Positions 1-5,058 of a stretch of DNA of 5,948 bases are shown here, one piece after another; position 1 is the stretch's first letter, and every line of letters begins with the position of its first letter. The notes under the pieces are model-generated. The model was not told the origin of the DNA and searched no databases. It was given only the letters and a program-made list of their open reading frames with translations. The stretch is taken from contig CAUZEO010000332.1 in NCBI GenBank assembly GCA_963578625.1, positions 1 through 5,948 of the forward strand, read 5' to 3'. Made by a program: the position numbers and the translations under genes. This DNA is from CAUZEO01 sp963578625. Lineage in GTDB: Bacteria > Verrucomicrobiota > Kiritimatiellia > SLOV01.

Positions 1-91
1 AGCCCCCGTTGGGGAGCAGGTTCACTTCCTCGCCGGCGGCCACGGTCGCCCCGGCAAGGGCCAGCAAAAACAGGGTTGCGAGAATTGCCAT
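1..91 (-). CDS. Secreted carbohydrate-binding-type protein, N-terminal part (cut by left edge)
   Basis: Only the first 30 codons are in the window; the gene continues beyond the left edge. It starts at the ATG at 91-89 (minus), preceded by GAAAGG seven bases upstream as ribosome binding site. The visible protein begins with a signal peptide (MAILATLFLLALAGATVAA, hydrophobic, small residues before the cleavage site), followed by GEEVNLLPNGG. The LLPNGGFE-type motif is the usual opening of CBM4/9-like or other galactose-binding-fold domains. These 30 residues are identical to the start of the gene at 5059, with one synonymous TTT/TTC difference. It is transcribed divergently from the glycosidase at 255. 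Function is inferred from the paralog at 5059; whether the two proteins stay alike beyond residue 30 cannot be seen. Confidence 0.75.
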   Translation of the reverse strand, partial: MAILATLFLLALAGATVAAGEEVNLLPNGG

Positions 92-113
92 TGGTCTACC
101 TTTCACGTTGTGA

Positions 114-143
114 TTGTGATCAGTCGGCTAACACGGATATATT
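114..143 (+). promoter_or_regulatory. Putative sigma70-type promoter of the glycosidase gene
   Basis: TTGTGA (114-119), an 18-base spacer and TATATT (138-143) resemble a housekeeping promoter. TTGTGA is repeated in tandem just upstream (108-113). The inverted copy carries TTGTAA, the same 18-base spacer and a perfect TATAAT, so the arrangement is conserved although the surrounding bases have changed. Transcription starting near 150 would give a leader of about 105 bases before the ATG at 255. It overlaps the divergent promoter for the secreted protein, so the two promoters may compete for RNA polymerase (inference). Confidence 0.5.
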
Positions 144-154
144 CGGCTTGTCAA
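126..154 (-). promoter_or_regulatory. Putative promoter of the left secreted-protein gene
   Basis: On the minus strand a perfect TTGACA (154-149) is followed after 17 bases by TTAGCC (131-126), a weak -10 box. The inverted copy keeps the same geometry (TTGACC, 17 bases, TTAACC at 4996-5024), which supports function. A start of transcription near 119 would leave a leader of about 28 bases. It overlaps the oppositely directed glycosidase promoter at 114-143. The weak -10 box limits confidence. Confidence 0.4.
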
Positions 155-213
155 GTTGGCCGATCGATTGCCCGTCGGCAAATGAGGATCATTCAAAGAT
201 CGTGTGGATCGCT

Positions 214-231
214 GCGCGGATCAATCCGTGC
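214..231 (+). promoter_or_regulatory. Palindrome / short hairpin in the glycosidase leader
   Basis: GCGCGGATCAATCCGTGC is a near-perfect palindrome. As RNA it would form a seven-pair stem (one G-U) with a UCAA loop, ten bases upstream of the GGAG ribosome binding site at 241-244. It could be an operator for a repressor or a leader hairpin influencing translation. A second small hairpin, TTGCC-CGTC-GGCAA, lies at 168-181. Both sit in the 101-base stretch missing from the inverted copy. No U-run follows, so it is not a typical terminator. Confidence 0.3.
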
Positions 232-254
232 CTGACAGCTGGAGAATCGCACCC

Positions 255-2348
255 ATGACCGCCATCGATTTCAACTGCCGGGAGATTCGCTATGCCATCG
301 TCGGCCGGCACCTTGAGATTTTCCGGGACCCGGTACGGTTGGCCCGGTTCGACCTGTGCCCGGGGGCCGACAGACCCGTGCGGATCGGCGCTTTCCGCCG
401 GGAGGGGGCCCGCGCCTGGGCGCCTCTGGAGGGCGCCGTGGAGGGGCGAGCGGTGGTCGAAATGAAAGACGGCCGCATCGGCTACACCGTCGAAACCTCG
501 CAGAAACACTTCGACCGGCTCACCTACTTCCCTTCCAGTACCCTCGACGGAGACCTCCTGCACACGTTCATCTGGACGCAGCGGGATCGCGCATGGGAGA
601 TGAGCGAGGATGTCGAGGTGAAGGTTCGCGAGACGGGCGGGGATGCGGGCCACCCCTGCGAGGGCTACCTCGCCGACCCCAGCGACATGCCCCCTTATTG
701 GCCGGGGCGATGCTGCCCCCGCGTCTGCGCGGCTCATCACCCGGAAACCGGCTGGTGGGGCATGTGCCTCCCGGGACCGCTTCCGGTCTGCGAAACCGCG
801 TTCAGACTGCAGCAGGAGCGGTTCGACATCGCGTTCCGCTACCTGAGGCCCGGTTGCGAAGACGGGTTCATGCCCACGGTCTGGTTCGCGCTACCGCTGT
901 CCGATCCCCGGGACCCGTACAGCGTGATGCCGCACATGTGGGAGCTGAGCGCGCCGTGGCGGCTGGAGCCGGACCGCGATTACCCGCGCTCGAAGTTCCA
1001 GGGACTGGCGGTCTGTCACCCCTGGGACCCGATCCAGCAGGCGATCGGCAAGACCTTCACCGAACCCATCCCGCTCGGCGCGAAGGAGTCCCCGATGACA
1101 CCTGAGTTCCTGCTCGGGCTGCTGAACGAGTTCGTCGCCTTCGAACCCTCGGTCAAGTGGCACTTCTGGCTTCCCCAGGGCTGGTACAAGAACGTCGGAG
1201 ACTACGAGATCGGGGACAACCTGGGCGGCGAGGAAGGCTTCCGGAACCTGGCCGACGAGTTCCGCAAGGGGGGACACCTGTTGACGGTACATGTGCGTCT
1301 GAGCACGTTCAACGAGCGAAGCAAGGTTGGACGGGAGCACCCCGACTGGGCGGCCCCTCAACGACCGGAGAACCCCATCCGATACTGGGCGAACAACCCC
1401 GAGGAGGAAGGCGCGCAAAGGGTCATGGACGTCACACGCCCCGAGGTCAGGGAACACTTGAAGGGCCAGATCCGACGATTCCTGTCCGACGAGCCCGGCT
1501 GTCTGAACATGGACGGGGTTTCACCCACCGCCGACCGCAATCTCAGCGCCCTGGACTTCGAACTGGCCGACGACGACTACGGGGTCGGCGATCTCCTGGC
1601 GTACAAGGTGAACAAGGAGCTTCTTCTATATGCCAAGTCCGTCAAACCGCGCGCGCACATGTACTTCATGTACATGCCGTCCCTCTACGGGATCTCCGAG
1701 GAGGCCCACACCATGGAGGACTACCAGCAGTACCCCATGCACACCATCCAGCAGTTACGGCTCATTACCAACCTCTACCCGACACTGCCGCTGCACACCG
1801 CCAACTGGTGCGTCTCGCGCACCAAGGCGTTGGCGCTATGGCCCCTGGGCGTGGCCGCCGGCCGTCCGGAGATCGACAACCCCCACGCATTCCCCAGTCC
1901 CTTCCTCACCGGTTGGCACGACATGGACCAGGCGTACCGGCGCCGGACCGCCGCCACGCTCACCGCCTACGCCAACAGTCCCTGGACGCCCGACACCGTC
2001 AATATTCCCGCCAAAGTCGAGGGCGAAGGCCTGCGCATGGAAGTGACCGCCGGACGCCGGCGCACCGAGGGGCCGCTGGCCGGATTTTACGGCGCGTTGT
2101 CGCTCGGGTCCCAAACGGTGGTGACCTTCAGTGAGACGCTTGCGATGGTGGCGGGCACGCTTTCCAAGACGGTCACCGTGCCGCTGCCGCCCGGGGCGGT
2201 CGTGGAATCGGTGAACCGCGTCGGCCACGACGGCGAACGGGAAGCGCACGAATACGCGGTGCTGCCCGAAGGCCTCCGCCTCCACGCGCCGGATGCGGCC
2301 GGGGAGACCAAACTGGTGGAAATCAACTACAGGTTGCCCAAGCGATGA
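255..2348 (+). CDS. Predicted TIM-barrel glycoside hydrolase, clan GH-D-like (alpha-galactosidase-type)
   Basis: Encodes 697 residues. Probable layout: a beta-rich N-terminal domain to about residue 260, a TIM barrel about 270-590, and a small C-terminal beta-sandwich from about 600. Barrel signatures recall GH36/GH27/GH31 enzymes: GDYEIGDNLGGEEGF, HPDW (362-365), MDVTRPEVREHL (from 391) and CLNMDGVSPT, whose Asp420 is the best candidate nucleophile. The exact family and substrate are not recognised; hydrolysis of an alpha-linked galactose-like or other sugar is inference. No signal peptide or membrane segment is seen, so it probably acts in the cytoplasm on imported oligosaccharides. The ATG at 255 has GGAG at 241-244; a GTG at 204 would add 17 residues but has no good binding site. 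It is divergent from a secreted-protein gene and converges on the dehydrogenase gene. Its first 36 codons are partly duplicated near 4896-4994. Confidence 0.8.
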   Translation: MTAIDFNCREIRYAIVGRHLEIFRDPVRLARFDLCPGADRPVRIGAFRREGARAWAPLEGAVEGRAVVEMKDGRIGYTVETSQKHFDRLTYFPSSTLDGDLLHTFIWTQRDRAWEMSEDVEVKVRETGGDAGHPCEGYLADPSDMPPYWPGRCCPRVCAAHHPETGWWGMCLPGPLPVCETAFRLQQERFDIAFRYLRPGCEDGFMPTVWFALPLSDPRDPYSVMPHMWELSAPWRLEPDRDYPRSKFQGLAVCHPWDPIQQAIGKTFTEPIPLGAKESPMTPEFLLGLLNEFVAFEPSVKWHFWLPQGWYKNVGDYEIGDNLGGEEGFRNLADEFRKGGHLLTVHVRLSTFNERSKVGREHPDWAAPQRPENPIRYWANNPEEEGAQRVMDVTRPEVREHLKGQIRRFLSDEPGCLNMDGVSPTADRNLSALDFELADDDYGVGDLLAYKVNKELLLYAKSVKPRAHMYFMYMPSLYGISEEAHTMEDYQQYPMHTIQQLRLITNLYPTLPLHTANWCVSRTKALALWPLGVAAGRPEIDNPHAFPSPFLTGWHDMDQAYRRRTAATLTAYANSPWTPDTVNIPAKVEGEGLRMEVTAGRRRTEGPLAGFYGALSLGSQTVVTFSETLAMVAGTLSKTVTVPLPPGAVVESVNRVGHDGEREAHEYAVLPEGLRLHAPDAAGETKLVEINYRLPKR

Positions 2349-2364
2349 ATGCCCGCGTCAAGTT

Positions 2365-3867
2365 TCACTGCGACAAGTCCATCCAGATCGTCTTGGTCTC
2401 GCAGTACTGGTCGTGCGCCATGAGCGACTTGTCGCGGCCGCCGAAGCCGGACTGCTTGTAGCCGCCGAAGGGCGTGGCCATGTCCCCTTCGCCGTAGCAA
2501 TTCACGCTCACGGTTCCCGCTTGCAGCGCGCGCGCGATCCGGTGCGCCCGCTTCACGTTGGAGGTAAACAGGGACGCCTGCAGGCCATAGGACGTGGCGT
2601 TCGCGATGTCCACCGCCGCGGCCACGTCGTCGACCTCAATCACCGACAGCACCGGACCGAAGATTTCGTCGCGCGCGATGGTCATGTCGGGCGTGACCCC
2701 ATCGAAGACCGTGGGCTCAATGTAGAGCCCGTTGCCCTCGGCGATCCGGTCGCCGCCGAGGACCACGGACGCGCCTTCTTTTCTGCCCGTGTTGATGTAG
2801 CCCATCACCTTGTCGCATTGTTCCCGGGTCACGATGGCGCCCAGGCGGTTGGCGGGATCGAGCGGATACCCGGTCGGCCAGTCGGCCGTCTTCTCAATGA
2901 CCTGCTCCAGCAGCGGCTCCTTGATTCCCTTCTCCACAATCAACCGCGAATTGGAGGTGCAGTTCTGCCCGCTGTTCCAGAAGACCGACAGAACCGCGTG
3001 GGTGGCGACCTCGTCGAGTTGCCCGGCGTCGCCCAGCACGATGCACGGGTTCTTGCCGCCGCATTCGAGCACGATTCGCTTGAGGTTGGAGTCTGCGGAG
3101 TAGCGGAGGAATTCCCGGCCGATCTCGGTGGATCCCGTGAACGACACCGCGTTGATATCCGGGTGCAGACCGACCGCACGGCCGGTGGTTTCCCCCGGGC
3201 CGGGGACCACGTTGAACACGCCCGGCGGGATTCCCGCTTCCACGGCCAGTTCGGCCACTCGCAGGGCGGTCATGCTCGTCTGTTCGGCGGGCTTGACGAT
3301 GACGCTGTTACCCGCGGCCAGCGCCGGCCCGATCTTCCAGGCGAGCATCATGAGCGGGAAATTCCAGGGAAGCACGCAGGCTACCACCCCCATCGGTTCC
3401 TTGACCACCAGCCCCAGGGCCTCCTCCCCGGAAGGCGACACCTGGCCGTAGAGCTTGTCCGTCGCCTCAGCATGCCACTGCAGGCAGCTCATCGTCTCCG
3501 GCAAGTCGATCTCCACGCAGTCCCGGATCGGTTTGCCGCTCTCCACGCTTTCCAGTACCGCGAGTTCCTGCTGGTGGGCCGCCACCTGTTTTACCAGCTC
3601 CAGCAGGGCATTCTTTCGGTCGGTCGGGTGTTGTTTGGACCAGACCCCGTCGGCGAAAGCGGCGCGGGCGGCCCGGACCGCCCGGTCCACGTCGCCCGCT
3701 TCGCAGGAGGCGATCTCGGTAATCACCTCACCCGTCGCGGGGTTGACGGTGTCCATCGTGCCCCCCGACCGGGCCGGCACGAATTCGCCCTCGATAAAGG
3801 CCTGGGTGGGAAGAGTGATCTGGCCGGCAATGGTCTCGAATTCCTCTCTCGTCAACAGGTCACTCAT
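2365..3867 (-). CDS. NAD(P)-dependent aldehyde dehydrogenase (PuuC/ALDH superfamily)
   Basis: A complete 500-residue aldehyde dehydrogenase that oxidises an aldehyde to the carboxylic acid in the cytoplasm. Catalytic features are all present: PWNFP with Asn169 (oxyanion), LECGGK with the general base Glu268, GQNC with the nucleophile Cys303, EIFGP from Glu401 (cofactor binding), and FTGSTEIG in the Rossmann domain. The ending GDMATPFGGYKQSG...RDKSL...ETKTIW closely resembles gamma-glutamyl-gamma-aminobutyraldehyde dehydrogenase (PuuC, about 495 residues) and related betaine-aldehyde enzymes. Substrate cannot be assigned; lactaldehyde from the neighbouring aldolase pathway is one possibility. 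The ATG at 3867 was chosen because GAGGTG lies just upstream; an in-frame ATG at 3927 has no binding site and adds 20 unconserved-looking residues. A weak promoter candidate on the minus strand is TTGCCG-N17-TACCAC (3943-3915). It stops 16 bases from the convergent glycosidase gene, with no evident terminator hairpin between. Confidence 0.95.
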   Translation of the reverse strand: MSDLLTREEFETIAGQITLPTQAFIEGEFVPARSGGTMDTVNPATGEVITEIASCEAGDVDRAVRAARAAFADGVWSKQHPTDRKNALLELVKQVAAHQQELAVLESVESGKPIRDCVEIDLPETMSCLQWHAEATDKLYGQVSPSGEEALGLVVKEPMGVVACVLPWNFPLMMLAWKIGPALAAGNSVIVKPAEQTSMTALRVAELAVEAGIPPGVFNVVPGPGETTGRAVGLHPDINAVSFTGSTEIGREFLRYSADSNLKRIVLECGGKNPCIVLGDAGQLDEVATHAVLSVFWNSGQNCTSNSRLIVEKGIKEPLLEQVIEKTADWPTGYPLDPANRLGAIVTREQCDKVMGYINTGRKEGASVVLGGDRIAEGNGLYIEPTVFDGVTPDMTIARDEIFGPVLSVIEVDDVAAAVDIANATSYGLQASLFTSNVKRAHRIARALQAGTVSVNCYGEGDMATPFGGYKQSGFGGRDKSLMAHDQYCETKTIWMDLSQ

Positions 3868-3981
3868 GTCGCACCTCAGTTCGCGCGGGATGAAACTGCA
3901 TTCGGCTCCGCCAAGTGGTAGAGGCATCGAGGTGGATCGGCAAGCCCGAAACCCTTGCTAAAAAATTCCGCACCTGGCCGC

Positions 3982-4011
3982 TTGACGCGGGAGAGGGGCA
4001 TGGTCTAGCGT
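3982..4011 (+). promoter_or_regulatory. Putative promoter of the aldolase operon, with a near-leaderless start
   Basis: TTGACG (3982-3987), 18 bases, then TAGCGT (4006-4011) ends only six bases before the ATG at 4018. This spacing would place transcription initiation at or next to the start codon. The only purine-rich Shine-Dalgarno-like stretch, GAGAGGGG at 3991-3998, is too far upstream (19 bases) to serve that ATG and would lie in the promoter spacer. TANNNT boxes just ahead of start codons are known from leaderless genes in several phyla. If instead translation starts at the in-frame ATG at 4030 or 4039, a short leader would exist. Confidence 0.45.
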
Positions 4012-4017
4012 CCGGCC

Positions 4018-4788
4018 ATGCATCCATTAATGAAAAAGATGAGCGCCGGGGACGTGGTGGTAGGGATGACGGCGGCCGAGTTGCTTCGTCCCCCCTTGGT
4101 GAAGATCTACGCCAACGCGGGGGCGGATTTCATCTACATCGAGAACGAGCATTCCCTGCTCAACCCGGCGTCCTACGCCGATTTCCTTCTCTGCGCGCAG
4201 GACAACGGCCTGCCCGTGGTGGCCAAGACGCCCTACCTTGACCGGGGCGCCATCGTCAAGCAGCTGGACTCCGGCACGACCTGCCTGCAGTTGCCCATGA
4301 CGGAAGGGCCCGAGGACGTTCTGACCCTGCACAACTGGCTCAAGTATCCGCCGGTGGGCGAGCGGGCAGTCTGTTGCGGGTACGCCAGCACGGGGTACAA
4401 GCCCGTGGACCTGGCTACCTATATCAAGCAGCAGAACGAAGACACCATGCTCATCGCCCACATCGAGACGAACAAGGGGGTCGATGCCATCGAGGAGATC
4501 CTGGGTACCGGCGTGGTGGACCTGGTGTTCATCGGGCAGGACGACATGTCGATTTCCGTCGGCGCGCCCGGCGACCATCACGATCCCCGGCATGTGGCGG
4601 CGATCCAGCGCGTGGCCGAGGCCGCCCGTAAACACAACGTATTCTTCGGGCTTTTCGCCCCGGGCACGGAGAGCGCGAAGCGCTGGATCGCAGAGGGCGC
4701 CCTGTTCTTCGAGGCCGCCGACGAACTGATGCTCATCGACCAGGGGGCGAGGGCAGTGGTTGAGGATTTCCATGCGCTGAAGGGATAG
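4018..4788 (+). CDS. HpcH/HpaI-family aldolase (2-keto-3-deoxy sugar acid aldolase type)
   Basis: A complete 256-residue protein of the HpcH/HpaI aldolase/citrate lyase family, matching the length of GarL, RhmA and HpaI. These metal-dependent class II enzymes reversibly cleave 2-keto-3-deoxy acids to pyruvate plus an aldehyde in the cytoplasm. Key positions: FIYIENEH with the catalytic His45; IETNKGVDAIEEI with metal ligand Glu150; FIGQDDMSISVG with metal ligand Asp176. The normally conserved pyruvate-binding Arg, at position 70 in HpaI, is Lys70 here (VVAKTP), so activity or substrate may differ. In-frame ATGs at 4030 and 4039 are alternative starts. It is followed after five bases by the mttB-like fragment, so the two were probably one operon. 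Candidate products include lactaldehyde or tartronate semialdehyde, which the nearby dehydrogenase could oxidise (inference). Confidence 0.92.
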   Translation: MHPLMKKMSAGDVVVGMTAAELLRPPLVKIYANAGADFIYIENEHSLLNPASYADFLLCAQDNGLPVVAKTPYLDRGAIVKQLDSGTTCLQLPMTEGPEDVLTLHNWLKYPPVGERAVCCGYASTGYKPVDLATYIKQQNEDTMLIAHIETNKGVDAIEEILGTGVVDLVFIGQDDMSISVGAPGDHHDPRHVAAIQRVAEAARKHNVFFGLFAPGTESAKRWIAEGALFFEAADELMLIDQGARAVVEDFHALKG

Positions 4789-4793
4789 GCGCC

Positions 4794-4895
4794 ATGCCGA
4801 TGCACCTGAGGCCCCTCGACGAGGAACAGGTTCAACGTCTCCACAAGGCGTCGCTGGCGATCCTGGAGAGCACCGGCGTCGACGTCGCGCACCCG
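4794..4895 (+). pseudogene. N-terminal fragment of an MttB-family corrinoid methyltransferase
   Basis: The first 34 codons read MPMHLRPLDEEQVQRLHKAS then LAILESTGVDVAHP, the typical opening of trimethylamine methyltransferase (MttB/COG5598) family proteins, which are normally close to 480-500 residues. Members move a methyl group from trimethylamine, betaines or similar compounds to a corrinoid protein. The ATG follows the aldolase stop by five bases, with GAAGGGA upstream as binding site. At about 4895 the homology ends and the reading frame runs on, antisense through the inverted glycosidase remnant, to a TGA at 5028-5030. The result is a 78-codon chimeric open frame. All catalytic parts are missing, so no methyltransferase activity is possible. 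Family assignment rests on a short stretch. Confidence 0.7.
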
Positions 4896-4994
4896 CGGGC
4901 ACAGGTCGAACCGGGCCAGGCGCACCGGCCCCCGGTGGATCTCGAGGTGTCGATCCGCGATCAAGTAGCGAATCCCTCGGCAGTTTCAATCGAT
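4896..4994 (-). pseudogene. Start-less remnant of a second glycosidase gene copy
   Basis: Read on the minus strand in the frame of the gene at 255, this stretch gives 33 codons aligning without gaps to residues 4-36 of that protein. The strongest part is VRLARFDLCP, identical in both, and RHLEI is also shared. Relative to the intact gene, eight codons differ synonymously, six change the residue, and one (TGA at 4988-4986) is a stop. The start codon and ribosome binding site are deleted and everything after codon 36 is gone. The synonymous changes show it once evolved as a working paralog. A TTG at 4964 opens a long antisense frame leftward through mttB and the aldolase gene, which I regard as accidental. 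Confidence 0.8.
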
Positions 4995-4995
4995 C

Positions 4996-5024
4996 TTGAC
5001 CAGCTAATTATACCTGTGTTAACC
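4996..5024 (+). promoter_or_regulatory. Putative promoter of the right secreted-protein gene
   Basis: TTGACC (4996-5001), 17 bases, TTAACC (5019-5024). The left copy has TTGACA and TTAGCC in the same geometry. A transcript starting near 5031 would have about 28 bases before the ATG at 5059. The -10 box is weak, and the call leans on conservation between the two copies. Confidence 0.4.
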
Positions 5025-5036
5025 GACTGATTACAA
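5007..5036 (-). promoter_or_regulatory. Orphan promoter facing the glycosidase remnant
   Basis: On the minus strand TTGTAA (5036-5031), an 18-base spacer and a perfect TATAAT (5012-5007). It is the counterpart of the glycosidase promoter at 114-143, with a better -10 box. It now has no intact gene downstream: a transcript would run through the glycosidase remnant and then antisense to the mttB fragment and the aldolase gene. Confidence 0.5.
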
Positions 5037-5058
5037 TCACAACGTGAAAGGCAGACCA

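Larger units (their letters stand above)
1..362 (+). repeat. Left arm of imperfect inverted duplication
   Basis: Bases 1-362 match the reverse complement of 4896-5149. Bases 1-109 pair with 5149-5041 with only two mismatches (at 68 and 98). The promoter portion, about 110-169, is clearly less similar, with several substitutions and a four-base gap. Bases 163-263 have no counterpart, and 264-362 pair gaplessly with 4994-4896 at 77 of 99 positions. The last 23 bases of the arm are identical again. The arm covers the start of a secreted-protein gene, a divergent promoter region and the first 36 codons of the glycosidase gene. It runs to the window's left edge, so its full length is unknown. Confidence 0.93.

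Noticed and set aside
204..254. GTG at 204 as glycosidase start
   Set aside because: No ribosome binding site at suitable distance and the 17 extra residues look like neither a signal peptide nor conserved sequence; the ATG at 255 has GGAG upstream.
2349..2364. Bidirectional terminator between the convergent glycosidase and dehydrogenase genes
   Set aside because: The 16-base gap has no stem-loop or T-run; termination, if any, must lie inside the coding ends or be factor-dependent.
2293..3921. Long plus-strand open frame opposite the aldehyde dehydrogenase
   Set aside because: It is antisense to a complete, motif-rich dehydrogenase; long antisense frames are common in GC-rich DNA, and its Arg/Gly/His/Val-rich translation shows no recognisable domain.
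4027..4989. Long minus-strand open frame opposite the aldolase and mttB fragment
   Set aside because: It overlaps a convincing aldolase gene and crosses the repeat junction; the translation resembles no family.
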